A stretch of DNA of 23,030 bases. Origin: an uncultured Lysobacteraceae bacterium (lineage in GTDB: Bacteria; Pseudomonadota; Gammaproteobacteria; Xanthomonadales; Xanthomonadaceae). Below are positions 8,212 to 19,632 of the stretch, in pieces (position 1 is the first letter of the stretch; every line of letters starts with the position of its first letter). A program made the translations under genes and the position numbers. The notes below the pieces were generated by a model, which saw nothing but the letters and a program-made list of their open reading frames with translations, was not told the DNA's origin and did no database searches. The stretch covers positions 1 to 23,030 of the forward strand of contig CAMLLG010000062.1 in assembly GCA_946480825.1 (NCBI GenBank), read 5' to 3'.

Positions 8212-8499
8212 TCAGACGCCTTCGAAGGCCGCCTTGCGCTGCGAGGTGTAATGCCACCACGGCTGCGCGGGCGCACCGCGCATGAAATCGATCGCTGCCA
8301 GGAACACGTCGATCACGCAGGGATCGTGACGTACGCCGGTGATTTCGCACAGCCGGCGATAGAGCGCGAACGCATCGCTCTGGGCCAGCTCCGCGGGCGT
8401 GCGCAGCCCCAGGCGTTCGAAGTCGACGGTGATCGCCGGGCCGACGTTCGGAATGTCGCTGAAGCGCCGGACTTCACTGGCGTGGCGGGCTTTGGCCAT
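8212..8499 (-). CDS. helix-hairpin-helix protein of the Cdd1 ("pathogenicity locus") family
   Basis: The 95-residue protein has an HhH motif at about residues 16-32 (IPNVGPAITVDFERLGL), then LYRRLCEITG (47-56) and DPCVIDVFLAAIDF (59-72), a pattern typical of Cdd1 proteins. HhH motifs bind DNA non-specifically through the backbone. The family's name is historical and its role is not established. The C-terminus carries two Trp (81-82) and a basic stretch. The ATG at 8499 has no strong Shine-Dalgarno sequence. It lies downstream of the HU gene but is separated from it by a strong intrinsic terminator at 8561-8593, so it probably has its own promoter, which I could not identify. Confidence 0.82.
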   Translation of the reverse strand: MAKARHASEVRRFSDIPNVGPAITVDFERLGLRTPAELAQSDAFALYRRLCEITGVRHDPCVIDVFLAAIDFMRGAPAQPWWHYTSQRKAAFEGV

Positions 8500-8560
8500 G
8501 AGCGGTCGTGAGGGTGGGCGGGCGTGACCGGAACGAGGGGAACAGGAAGCGCATGAACGA

Positions 8561-8593
8561 AAAGACCGGATTCCTCGCGGAGATCCGGTCTTT
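8561..8593 (-). terminator. intrinsic terminator of the HU gene
   Basis: An 11-base perfect stem, AAAGACCGGAT (8561-8571) with ATCCGGTCTTT (8583-8593), encloses an 11-base loop. On the minus strand the stem runs into TCTTTTCGTT, a usable U tract, 50 bases after the HU stop. The structure is symmetrical enough to act weakly on the plus strand as well. Confidence 0.85.
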
Positions 8594-8642
8594 CGTCCGC
8601 GGTCGTGGGCGGGCCCGCGACGGGTGGGAACGGCAACGACGA

Positions 8643-9017
8643 TCAGGCCGTAGCCGCATCCTTGAGCTTCTTCATCGGGCGAACTTTGACTTTCACGGTG
8701 GCCGGCTTGGCGGCGAAGGTGGTTTCCTGACCGGTGAAGGGGTTGATGCCCTTGCGCTTCGGCTTGGCGGCCACGCTCACGGCGGTGATCTTCAGCACAC
8801 CCGGCAGCACGAACTGGCCAGCGCCCTTCTTGCCGATCGAGGCGTGGATGGCGCCTTCGAGAGCGGCCATCACGGCGCGCACGTCCTTCGCCGCCACCTC
8901 GGTGGCGCCTGCGATGTGGGCGACCAGAGCGGACTTGCTCATCACGTCCTTGATCGGTTTGGCGGCGGCCGGCTTCGCGGCGGCCTTCTTGGGGGCGGCT
9001 TTCTTTTTCGTTGCCAT
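8643..9017 (-). CDS. HU-family DNA-binding protein with Ala/Lys/Pro-rich N-terminal tail
   Basis: Of 124 residues, about 1-22 are a tail of Lys, Ala and Pro (KKK, PKKAAAKP, AAAKP) before an HU core. The core shows SKSALVAHIAGAT (27-39), the DNA-wrapping arm with GINPFTGQE (90-98) containing the intercalating Pro93, and the final KVKVRPMKKLKDA. HU proteins bend and compact DNA in the nucleoid; the tail resembles histone H1-like tails and the N-terminal extension of Deinococcus HU. GAGGA lies 11 bases before the ATG at 9017. It has its own predicted promoter (9081-9109) and terminator, so it is a single-gene unit. Confidence 0.95.
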   Translation of the reverse strand: MATKKKAAPKKAAAKPAAAKPIKDVMSKSALVAHIAGATEVAAKDVRAVMAALEGAIHASIGKKGAGQFVLPGVLKITAVSVAAKPKRKGINPFTGQETTFAAKPATVKVKVRPMKKLKDAATA

Positions 9018-9080
9018 GAGAATTGGTTTTCCTCGTCGGATGATTGATCAGTATTCGGGCCGGATCTGGCCGGCACGCGC

Positions 9081-9109
9081 ACTGTAGGCCAAGGTTCCGT
9101 CGTCGCCAA
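9081..9109 (-). promoter_or_regulatory. sigma70-type promoter of the HU gene
   Basis: On the minus strand TTGGCG (9109-9104) and TACAGT (9086-9081) are 17 bases apart. Transcription would start near 9074 and give a leader of about 57 bases before the ATG at 9017. Prediction by eye. Confidence 0.5.
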
Positions 9110-9144
9110 GCCCCCGAGCGGCTTTTTTCAGGCTTTTTCGCCTG
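9108..9144 (+). terminator. two tandem T-rich hairpins on the plus strand (orphan terminators)
   Basis: First hairpin: AAGCC (9108-9112), 7-base loop, GGCTT (9120-9124), then TTTT. Second hairpin: CAGGC (9129-9133), loop TTTTTC, GCCTG (9140-9144), then CTTTC. Both have the form of intrinsic terminators for a plus-strand transcript, yet no plus-strand gene lies upstream; everything from 7563 to 9017 is on the minus strand. Confidence 0.5.
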
Positions 9145-9714
9145 CTTTCGTCGATCGGGCGAGGCTTGGCCGCACGTCGCGCCCGAAATTCCGCGATGTC
9201 GAGGTCGGCGGGCTCAAAAACGCCGTCCGGCGCGCAATTCGGACATCTCTGCGGATCTGGTGGAGCCTTGCCTCCCCGCCGTTATCGCCTGTTCGTGGAC
9301 GGGTTCGTCGCAGTGTCGACGATGCGCGGATCAGTGGGGCGTGCGCCCGGCGATGGCTTGCCGCGATAAGGCTGTGTGTCGAGAAGGTCGCGCATGCAGT
9401 CGGGTCATGCGTATTGCGGGAAAGCATCCGTTACCGGCTCCGATGTGTGCCGTCCGTGTGTCGAGCGACTGCAGACCGATCGGCCACGGCTTTCGATGTG
9501 TCGCCGGATTGCCGCGTCGCCGACGCGATGCATGAATTGCCCGGTTTTCGTGCGGACGGGCAACAAACATGGCGTGCTCGCGGCGACGATGGGCATGTGC
9601 GATGCGGGTACCGGTTGCATCGTCCGTCCCGCGGTCCGGGCGCGCCCGGGACGCATCAGGTTTGGAGGCATGCCATTGCGGCATGCCGTGCGTCCGGGGA
9701 TGGGAAGAGGCGCG
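9145..9714. other. gene-poor intergenic region between HU and accA
   Basis: About 570 bases without a credible gene. Open frames here translate into Arg-, Cys- or His-rich strings without ribosome binding sites or family resemblance. I see no tRNA, SRP RNA or riboswitch core. The right end holds a 14-base palindrome (9636-9649) and a hairpin (9667-9687). It could hold a small RNA, regulatory sites or a decayed gene; the sequence alone does not decide. Confidence 0.5.
9667..9687 (-). terminator. hairpin downstream of accA
   Basis: GGCATGCC occurs twice (9667-9674 and 9680-9687) and, being self-complementary, forms an 8-base stem with a 5-base loop, 27 bases after the accA stop. No U tract follows on the minus strand, so it would be a weak or Rho-assisted terminator. 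Confidence 0.35.
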
Positions 9715-10674
9715 TCAGGCGGCTTCGTAGGCGCCGTAATTACGCAGGCGGCGGTAGCGACGGTCGACCAGCGCGTCGGCCGGCAATCCTTCCAGCGCAT
9801 CCAGTTCGTTCATCAGCACGGCTTTCAGGCGCTTCGCCATCTGCACCGGGTTGCGGTGCGCGCCACCGATCGGTTCGCGCACGATCTTGTCGATCAGTCC
9901 AAGATCCTTCAGGCGTTTCGCGGTGATCGCCATGGCTTCGGCCGCGTCCTGTTTCCTGTCGGCGGTCTTCCACAGGATCGAGGCGCAGCCTTCCGGCGAA
10001 ATCACCGAGTAGGTGCTGTATTCGAGCATGATCGTGCGGTCGCCCACGCCGATGGCCAGCGCGCCGCCGGAGCCGCCTTCGCCGATCACGGTGCAGATGA
10101 TCGGCACCTTCAGTTCGGCCATTTCCATCAGGTTGCGGGCGATCGCTTCGGACTGTCCGCGTTCCTCGGCGTCGATGCCCGGCCATGCGCCGGCGGTATC
10201 GATGAAGGTCAGCACCGGCAGGTGGAAACGTTCGGCCATCTTCATCAGCCGCAGTGCCTTGCGATAGCCCTCGGGCTTGGGCATGCCGAAATTGCGGCGG
10301 ACCTTGGCTTTGGTGTCGCGGCCCTTTTCGTGACCGATCACCATCACGCTGCGGCCGTCGATGCGGGCGAGACCGCCGACGATCGCATTGTCGTTGGCGA
10401 AGGCGCGGTCGCCGGCCAGTTCCTGGAACTGGTCGCAGATCACGCGCAGATAATCCAGGGTGTAGGGGCGCGCGGGGTGGCGGGCCAGCTGCGAGACCTG
10501 CCAGGCGCTGAGGTCGCGGAAGATCTGCGCGGTGCGCAGGCGCAGCTTGTCTTCGAGTGCGCGGACCTCGGCGTCGATGTTCACTGCGGGGCCGGTGCTG
10601 GCGTGGCGCAGGTCGCGGATCTTCGCTTCGAGGTCGGCGATGGGCTGTTCGAAATCGAGATAATTCGGATTCAT
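9715..10674 (-). CDS. accA: acetyl-CoA carboxylase carboxyltransferase subunit alpha
   Basis: The 319-residue product has the same length as E. coli AccA. Features include an N-terminal helical region opening [16 protein letters not shown], the central [19 protein letters not shown] segment, [18 protein letters not shown] and [16 protein letters not shown], all typical of the crotonase-fold carboxyltransferase. With AccD it moves the carboxyl group from biotin to acetyl-CoA, the first committed step of fatty-acid synthesis in the cytoplasm. I chose the ATG at 10674 because it matches the family start; an ATG six codons upstream is possible. It follows dnaE as in E. coli but is separated from it by 160 bases containing a REP pair, so it may have its own promoter; a TAGACT at 10714-10709 is a possible -10 box. 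Confidence 0.98.
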   Translation of the reverse strand: MNPNYLDFEQPIADLEAKIRDLRHASTGPAVNIDAEVRALEDKLRLRTAQIFRDLSAWQVSQLARHPARPYTLDYLRVICDQFQELAGDRAFANDNAIVGGLARIDGRSVMVIGHEKGRDTKAKVRRNFGMPKPEGYRKALRLMKMAERFHLPVLTFIDTAGAWPGIDAEERGQSEAIARNLMEMAELKVPIICTVIGEGGSGGALAIGVGDRTIMLEYSTYSVISPEGCASILWKTADRKQDAAEAMAITAKRLKDLGLIDKIVREPIGGAHRNPVQMAKRLKAVLMNELDALEGLPADALVDRRYRRLRNYGAYEAA

Positions 10675-10756
10675 GCGGGCTGGGCGGTCCATGGCCGGGA
10701 AGGCCCTCAGTCTAGCCGACGGAGGCGCGGAAACGCCGTACCGCGGGGTATGCAGG

Positions 10757-10828
10757 CCGGTAGAGCGGGCTTCAGCCCGCCGCTTTAGCTTTTCGACGCA
10801 CGCAGCGGGCTGTAGCCCGCTCTACCGG
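10757..10828. repeat. paired GTAG-type REP elements in inverted orientation (REPIN/SMAG-like)
   Basis: Unit one is GTAG (10760-10763) followed by the stem GCGGGCT/AGCCCGC (10765-10780). Unit two is its inverted partner, stem 10805-10820 followed by CTAC (10822-10825). The whole forms a larger imperfect hairpin beginning and ending in CCGG. A GTAG tetranucleotide next to a GC-rich imperfect palindrome is the hallmark of the SMAG REPs of Stenotrophomonas. It begins seven bases after the dnaE stop and may stabilise or end that transcript. Such elements are moved by RAYT transposases encoded elsewhere. Confidence 0.85.
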
Positions 10829-10834
10829 GCATGC

Positions 10835-14413
<3,579 letters not shown>

Positions 14414-14439
14414 CGGCGGACCGGGAGGCGCAGACGGGC

Positions 14440-14468
14440 AGGGTAGGGCCGGGTCGCCTCAGGGGCAA
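14440..14468 (-). promoter_or_regulatory. possible promoter of dnaE
   Basis: On the minus strand TTGCCC (14468-14463) and TACCCT (14445-14440) are 17 bases apart, with a start expected near 14433. The -10 box is a modest match. A separate promoter is plausible because a divergent gene cuts dnaE off from the lpx-rnhB block. Confidence 0.35.
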
Positions 14469-14541
14469 GGCTTGACGGCGCGGCTTTCCGCGGTCCGGCC
14501 GGCCGGCGACAATGCGTGCCGCATCGCTTCCGCCCTCGTCC

Positions 14542-14967
14542 ATGCCCGTCCTGACCGGTCTCTGCCGATTCTCACCGCCGCTGAATGCCGGCGGCGGCCG
14601 CGTGCGCCGCGACGGGCGCACGACCGACTGGTGGCTGATCCTCGAGTGCGAGCCCGATGTCGGCCGTTATCTGCGGCATCTGCACCATCTGGACACTCAC
14701 CGCACCGGCCTGTTGTCCGATCCGCTGTGGGGGCCGCACGTGTCGATCGTCCAGGACGAACGCCCGCCCGAGATGCGGTTGTGGCGGTCGCTGGAAGGAC
14801 AGCCGATGACGTTCGAATATCGATGCCCGCCCGAGGACATCGGCGCCTACGTCTTTTATCCCGTGGCGTGCGCCGAAGCCCTGGACTACCGCGAAGCGCT
14901 CGGTCTGCCGCGCGAACCGCGGTGGCCGTTGCATCTGACCATCGGCAATCGCAAGCCGATCGTCTGA
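14542..14967 (+). CDS. small protein with paired H-x-S/T motifs, 2H phosphoesterase-like
   Basis: The 141-residue protein has two short motifs, GPHVSIV (His66, Ser68) and LHLTIG (His131, Thr133), 65 residues apart and each inside a predicted beta-strand. Two H-x-[ST]-x motifs are the active-site signature of the 2H phosphoesterases (LigT, cyclic phosphodiesterase, AKAP7-like), which open 2',3'-cyclic or related phosphodiester bonds in RNA or nucleotides. The length fits a minimal 2H fold. No signal peptide or membrane segment is seen. The start is uncertain: ATG 14542 is preferred, 14512 is in frame, neither has a clear ribosome binding site. It is divergent from dnaE and ends 24 bases from the convergent M48 gene. 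Function is inferred only. Confidence 0.75.
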   Translation: MPVLTGLCRFSPPLNAGGGRVRRDGRTTDWWLILECEPDVGRYLRHLHHLDTHRTGLLSDPLWGPHVSIVQDERPPEMRLWRSLEGQPMTFEYRCPPEDIGAYVFYPVACAEALDYREALGLPREPRWPLHLTIGNRKPIV

Positions 14968-14991
14968 CGCCGCGTTTGGATGGGCTGCTGC

Positions 14992-16875
14992 TCAGTCCGC
15001 GTCGCGCTCCGGCAGCGGCGGTGGGCCGGAGCGCGGTTCGGCGGGGTGATCGCGCGCGACCTGGTGCCGGACCCAGTAGCGGCCCAGCACCTCGCCCAGG
15101 CGGTCGCGTTCGTCGCGCGCGATCGCGATCGAAATCCGGGTCGATTTCGCACCGAACGCGCCTTTCTCGGGATGCTTCACCGTCAGACGATTGGCGCGGA
15201 ACACCGGTTCGTCGAACTGCAGCCCGGCCACCCGGTCCCATCCGATCAGCACGCCGGTCTGCGGATGCACGATGCCCTCGTGATTCACTTCGATGTGGCC
15301 ACCGCGCTTCAGCGCGAAGCGCACGGGCGGGAAGTGGCGCAGCACCAGCGCGATCTCTTCATCGGTGGACGGCAGATAGCGATACGCCAGCGATTCCTCG
15401 TGCATCTCCGAGAAATCGTTCTCGTACGCGCGCCACAGTCGCGCTTCGATCGCGTCGGCGTCGTTCACCGCATCGGCCCAGGTCGCGTCGGGCCGATGCG
15501 CGACGATCTCCGCGAACCGCGTTTCGTCCACGACGAGGCCGACGCTGCGCATGCGTTCGGACAGCGGCGGATGCGAGTCGAACGGATGCGGGACTTCGCC
15601 CGCGCGCAGCACGTCGGCGAATTCCTCCGACTCGCCGAACGCGCGCAGGCCGGCCGCGATCTGCGCGGCGATGTCGAGCGCGCCGTCGTGGCGCCGGTCC
15701 TGCGCGAACAGCGTGCCCTGGATCTTGTCCCGGTATGCGGCGTACGCCGAAATCTTGATCAACGCGTGGGTCATGGCCTGCAGCGAAGTGGCTTTCGCGG
15801 CGGCGCGATCGGCGGCGAATTCGCGCTCGCGGCTGCTGCGCATCATCGCGATCTCGAAGATCACCCGGTAGAAATCCAGCAGATGGGCCACGACCCGGGT
15901 CAGCATCATGCCGTGCATGTAAAGACTGTACGACGCGTAGTGGGCCAGCAGCGGCCCCAGGGTCGCGTGGTCGCGGGTATCGCCGCCGGCGAAGTGCTCC
16001 AGCTCGTGCGCGAGCACCGCGTCCGCTTCCTGATGGTCGAGGATGCGCAGCAGCGGCAGGCTGACGTACAGCGTCCGGCCATCGAGGGTTTGCCCGGAGA
16101 CCGACAGCGGATATTCGGTGACGAAGAAATTCGCATCGATGCCGGCGACGATCTGGCGCGGCGGCGCGGTGCCGAGCGTGCGCGCGAGTTCCTCGATGCG
16201 ACGCCACAGCGTCGGCGCGGTTTCGGGCGGCACCAGTTCGCCCATCACCGTGTTTTGCATATCGGGGCGTCGGAAGATCGCGACGACGACCGTGACGATC
16301 GCGATCAGCACGAGAACGCCGGCGAAGCCGACGAGTTTGACCGCGTAAAGATCGAGGAAGAACGCGGTGACCCAGAACGAGAGCCACACCACGAACGCGC
16401 CCTGCATCACCACTTCCGCGGCGGCGAAGACACTCAGCAGGCGCCAGCCGAGCGCGAAGCTCAGCGATTGCACGTCGCGCCGGGCGAACGCCAGCGCGCC
16501 GAGCCCGAGCACGATCAGCACCAGCAGGCCGCTGGCGGCGAGCGTCCACAGCGCGATGTTCTCGACGACGACGAACTGCCACAGCGACGAATGGCGTGCG
16601 CAGATGATCTCGCGATAGGTCCTGGTCTCGGCGCGCGGATCGAAGCAGACCGTGGAGGGCGGGTTGTCGCGGATCCTCGCTTCGATGGCCGTGGTCTCCG
16701 CGGTGCCGGCCAGCGCGGACTGGGCGACGCCGTCGAGGATCTCCGCCCGATAGTGCGCGTCGGTGCTCTGCCTGAAGTGCTGCGCGAGGAGGAAGGTGAG
16801 CGTGGGGATCAGGAACAGGGCCAGCACCGCCTTGAAGGTGATCAGTGCGAGCTGTCGGCGGAAGTCTGCGTGCAT
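14992..16875 (-). CDS. M48-family membrane metallopeptidase
   Basis: The 627-residue protein has a hydrophobic helix at about 10-32, then about three more between 105 and 205, and then a peptidase domain. The zinc motif HELEH is at residues 290-294, and the third ligand is probably Glu352 in EFAAD, as in M48 peptidases (HtpX, BepA, Ste24 types). A C-terminal segment after about 470 with HIEVNHEGIVHPQTG looks like a separate small beta domain. It probably sits in the inner membrane. I chose the ATG at 16875; a GTG at 16911 is in frame but lies next to a possible -10 box (TACAGT). It follows rnhB by 105 bases on the same strand, an unusual place within the lpx-dnaE cluster. Substrate unknown. 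Confidence 0.9.
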   Translation of the reverse strand: MHADFRRQLALITFKAVLALFLIPTLTFLLAQHFRQSTDAHYRAEILDGVAQSALAGTAETTAIEARIRDNPPSTVCFDPRAETRTYREIICARHSSLWQFVVVENIALWTLAASGLLVLIVLGLGALAFARRDVQSLSFALGWRLLSVFAAAEVVMQGAFVVWLSFWVTAFFLDLYAVKLVGFAGVLVLIAIVTVVVAIFRRPDMQNTVMGELVPPETAPTLWRRIEELARTLGTAPPRQIVAGIDANFFVTEYPLSVSGQTLDGRTLYVSLPLLRILDHQEADAVLAHELEHFAGGDTRDHATLGPLLAHYASYSLYMHGMMLTRVVAHLLDFYRVIFEIAMMRSSREREFAADRAAAKATSLQAMTHALIKISAYAAYRDKIQGTLFAQDRRHDGALDIAAQIAAGLRAFGESEEFADVLRAGEVPHPFDSHPPLSERMRSVGLVVDETRFAEIVAHRPDATWADAVNDADAIEARLWRAYENDFSEMHEESLAYRYLPSTDEEIALVLRHFPPVRFALKRGGHIEVNHEGIVHPQTGVLIGWDRVAGLQFDEPVFRANRLTVKHPEKGAFGAKSTRISIAIARDERDRLGEVLGRYWVRHQVARDHPAEPRSGPPPLPERDAD

Positions 16876-16980
16876 GGCCCTGCGGTGTCGGTCGGTGGCG
16901 GTCGCGCGCACTGTAACCGACGGCCGGTCGCGCTGTCGGAGATGCGCCGTCGTTGATGCGGCGGGGCCGATGCGGTGGCG

Positions 16981-17658
16981 TCAGATCAGGCCGTGGCGTT
17001 CGCAGGCGATGCGGACCGGGGCGTAGCTGCGGCGATGTTCCGGACAGGGGCCGTGGGTCATCAGCGCGGCCAGATGCGCGGGACTCGGGTAGCCCTTGTG
17101 GCGGTCGAAGCCGTATTGCGGATGCAGCGCGTGCACTTCGCGCATGCGCCGGTCGCGCGCGACCTTGGCGAGGATCGAGGCGGCCATGATCGACGGTTCG
17201 ATCGCATCGCCGCCGACGATCGCTTCCGCGGCGCAGGGCAATGCCGTCGGCAGGCGATTGCCGTCGATCCGCGCGAAGTCCGCGGCCGGCGACAGGCCTT
17301 CCAGCGCGCGACGCATGCCGGTAAGCGTGGCCTGCAGGATGTTGAGACGGTCGATGTCTTCGCGTTCGACGAATTCGATCCGCCACGCCAGCGCGCATTC
17401 GACGATCCGCGGAAACAACGCCTCGCGCGCGGCTTCGCCGAGTTTCTTGGAATCGTCGAGGCCCTCGATCGGGCGCTCCGGATCGAGGATGACCGCGGCC
17501 GCCGTCACCGGGCCAGCCAGCGGCCCGCGGCCGGCTTCGTCGACGCCGGCGATGCGCAGCGGACGCGTGCGCGCCAATGTCGCCAACCGGTCTTCAGGCA
17601 GCCTGCCGTCGAACAGCGCACCAGGACCGGCGCCGCGAGCGACCCTGCGCGGGCTCAC
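16981..17658 (-). CDS. rnhB: ribonuclease HII
   Basis: The 225-residue product contains [13 protein letters not shown] with Asp40 and Glu41, IDGN with Asp132, and GGD with Asp151 followed by [15 protein letters not shown]. These match the E. coli catalytic set Asp16, Glu17, Asp108 and Asp126, with the same 92-residue spacing between the first and third. It removes ribonucleotides from DNA-RNA hybrids in the cytoplasm. I chose the GTG at 17658 because it overlaps the lpxB stop as GTGA; this gives about 24 extra N-terminal residues compared with E. coli, so a later TTG or GTG start is possible. A much longer open frame upstream only shadows lpxB. It is the last gene of the coupled lpx run. Confidence 0.96.
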   Translation of the reverse strand: MSPRRVARGAGPGALFDGRLPEDRLATLARTRPLRIAGVDEAGRGPLAGPVTAAAVILDPERPIEGLDDSKKLGEAAREALFPRIVECALAWRIEFVEREDIDRLNILQATLTGMRRALEGLSPAADFARIDGNRLPTALPCAAEAIVGGDAIEPSIMAASILAKVARDRRMREVHALHPQYGFDRHKGYPSPAHLAALMTHGPCPEHRRSYAPVRIACERHGLI

Positions 17659-18830
17659 GGGATCAACGCGACCGGCGCGACCGGCGTCGGTGCGGCGATC
17701 AGCTCGGCCACCGCTTCGGCGGCGCGCGCCGACGCATCGCAGCGCAGTTGCCGGTGGATGTCGGCGAAACGCGGCAGCACGGCCGCGACCGTCTGCGGTT
17801 GTCCGAACCAGCGCAGGCAGGATGCCGCGAGTTTTTCGGGGATGCAGTCGTGCTGCAGCAGTTCGGGAATGAGCGGCGCGTCGGCCAGGACGTTGGGCAG
17901 GCTGACGAAGCGCGATTTCAGCAGGCCCAGTCGAGTCACGATGCGATAGGTGGTGGGCGAAATGCGGTGGCCGACCACCATCGGCCGCTTGCACAGCATG
18001 CCTTCCAGCGCGGCCGTGCCCGACGCCAGCAGCACGACATCGCTGGCGATCATCGCGCGCTGGGCGTCGCCGTCCAGCACACGCACGCGCGCGGCCATCG
18101 ACGGCAGCGCGTGCAGGCGTTCGCGGATCGCCGTGTCGCATTGCGCGTTGGCGGCCGGCAGCAGGATCTGCAGCGCGGGGATCTGCCCGGCGACGAGTTC
18201 GGCGGCGTCGAGGAACACCGGCAGCATCTTCGCGATCTCGCCCAGCCGGCTGCCCGGCAGGATCGCGAGCACCGGGGTGCTGGTGTCGACGGCCAGCGCA
18301 TGGCGTGCGGCGGCGCGATCGGGTTCCAGCGCGATCGCGTCGGCCAGCGGATGGCCGACGAAGCGCGCGTCCACCGCGTGCTTCGCATAGATCGGCGGTT
18401 CCATCGGGAACAGGCACAGCACGCGGTCGGCGCTTTCGCCGAGCTTCGCCGCGCGGCCTTCGCGCCACGCCCACACCGATGGACTGACGTAGTGCACGGT
18501 GCGGATGCCGCGGCGCTTGAGCCACTTCTCCACGCCGAGATTGAAGTCCGGCGCGTCGATGCCGACGAACACGTCGGGGCGCCAGGTCAGCAGGCGTGTG
18601 CGCAGGCGGCTGCGCAGGCGCAGCAGGCGCGGCAGATGCGACAGCACTTCGGCCAGCCCCATCACCGCGAGTTCCTGGCTGTCGTGCCAGGCGTCGAGCC
18701 CGGCCGCGCGCATGGCCGGACCGCCGATGCCGGCGAATTCGGCCTGCGGGAAGCGGGCTTTCAGTTCGGCGATCAGTCCGGCGCCGAGCTGGTCGCCGGA
18801 GGCTTCGCCCGCGACGAGCGCGATGCGCAC
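17655..18830 (-). CDS. lpxB: lipid-A-disaccharide synthase
   Basis: The 391-residue protein begins [17 protein letters not shown], with the GEASGD motif at 8-13, and has the GIDAPDFN and [10 protein letters not shown] segments of the GT19 family. It joins UDP-2,3-diacylglucosamine with lipid X to make the lipid A disaccharide at the inner face of the cytoplasmic membrane. The start codon is GTG at 18830, seven bases after the lpxA stop; no strong Shine-Dalgarno is seen, so translation probably depends on coupling. The 3' end overlaps rnhB. Length is close to E. coli (382). Confidence 0.98.
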   Translation of the reverse strand: MRIALVAGEASGDQLGAGLIAELKARFPQAEFAGIGGPAMRAAGLDAWHDSQELAVMGLAEVLSHLPRLLRLRSRLRTRLLTWRPDVFVGIDAPDFNLGVEKWLKRRGIRTVHYVSPSVWAWREGRAAKLGESADRVLCLFPMEPPIYAKHAVDARFVGHPLADAIALEPDRAAARHALAVDTSTPVLAILPGSRLGEIAKMLPVFLDAAELVAGQIPALQILLPAANAQCDTAIRERLHALPSMAARVRVLDGDAQRAMIASDVVLLASGTAALEGMLCKRPMVVGHRISPTTYRIVTRLGLLKSRFVSLPNVLADAPLIPELLQHDCIPEKLAASCLRWFGQPQTVAAVLPRFADIHRQLRCDASARAAEAVAELIAAPTPVAPVALIP

Positions 18831-18837
18831 GGCGGGC

Positions 18838-19629
18838 TCAGCGCAACAGCGGCCGTTCGCCGCGTTCGATGAAATCGAGGAAATGACGGACGTCGTCGCT
18901 GCTTTCGGCTTGCGTGCCGAGCTGCTGCTTGGCGTCGGCGAGGTTGGTGCCGGACATGTAGAGGGTGCGGTAGGCGCGCTTGATCGCGGTGACGCGCGCC
19001 GGATCGAAGCCGCGACGCTTCAGGCCTTCGCTGTTGATGCCGCGCGGGCGGCCGTAGTCTTCCTGAGCGACCATCAGGAACGGCGGCACGTCGCCGTTGA
19101 CGAAGGCGCCCATGCCGATGAACGCGTGCGCGCCGATCCGGCAGAACTGGTGCACGCCGGTGAAACCGCTGAGGATCACGTGATTGCCGACCTCGACATG
19201 GCCGGCGAGGGTGGCGTTGTTGGAGAACACGCAATCGTCGCCGACCCGGCAGTCGTGGGCGATGTGCACGTAGGCCAGGAACCAGTTGCGATGGCCGATG
19301 CGGGTGATGCCGCCGCCGCTGCCGGTGCCGCGGTGGATGGTGACGAATTCGCGGATGACGTTGCCGTCGCCGATCTCGAGTTCCGTGCGTTCGCCGGCGA
19401 ATTTCTTGTCCTGCGGATCGCCGCCGATGGCGGCGTGTCCGTGGATGCGGTTGTCGCGGCCGATCCGGGTCGGGCCGTGGATGATGCAGTGCGGGCCGAT
19501 GCGGGTGCCCGTGCCGATCTCGACCTCCGCGCCGATCACCGCGAACGGTCCGATCTCGACGTTCGCGCCGATGATCGCGTCGGGATGGACCGAGGCGAGC
19601 GGGCTGATCGAAGCGGTGCCGATGGTCAT
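18838..19629 (-). CDS. lpxA: acyl-ACP--UDP-N-acetylglucosamine O-acyltransferase
   Basis: The 263-residue left-handed beta-helix protein shows hexapeptide repeats from about residue 15 to 185, the catalytic His125 (VHIAHDC) at the same number as E. coli, and [11 protein letters not shown] typical of LpxA. It adds a 3-hydroxyacyl chain to UDP-GlcNAc, the first step of lipid A synthesis. Position 173, the hydrocarbon-ruler residue (Gly in E. coli, C14; Met in Pseudomonas aeruginosa, C10), is Met here by residue-for-residue alignment through HQF at 160-162. This predicts a 10-carbon acyl chain. The gene starts three bases after the fabZ stop. Confidence 0.98.
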   Translation of the reverse strand: MTIGTASISPLASVHPDAIIGANVEIGPFAVIGAEVEIGTGTRIGPHCIIHGPTRIGRDNRIHGHAAIGGDPQDKKFAGERTELEIGDGNVIREFVTIHRGTGSGGGITRIGHRNWFLAYVHIAHDCRVGDDCVFSNNATLAGHVEVGNHVILSGFTGVHQFCRIGAHAFIGMGAFVNGDVPPFLMVAQEDYGRPRGINSEGLKRRGFDPARVTAIKRAYRTLYMSGTNLADAKQQLGTQAESSDDVRHFLDFIERGERPLLR

Positions 19630-19632
19630 CGC

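Noticed and set aside
9044..9535. 163-codon plus-strand open frame in the HU-accA gap
   Set aside because: Arg- and Cys-rich translation, crosses two terminator-like hairpins and the HU promoter, and has no ribosome binding site; not a credible gene.
9636..9649. 14-base perfect palindrome made only of G and C
   Set aside because: GC-only palindromes are common by chance in DNA this GC-rich, and it is not placed as a promoter operator.
14980..16956. 658-codon open frame on the plus strand
   Set aside because: Antisense to the M48 peptidase gene; low-complexity Arg/Asp/His-rich translation without ribosome binding site or domain.
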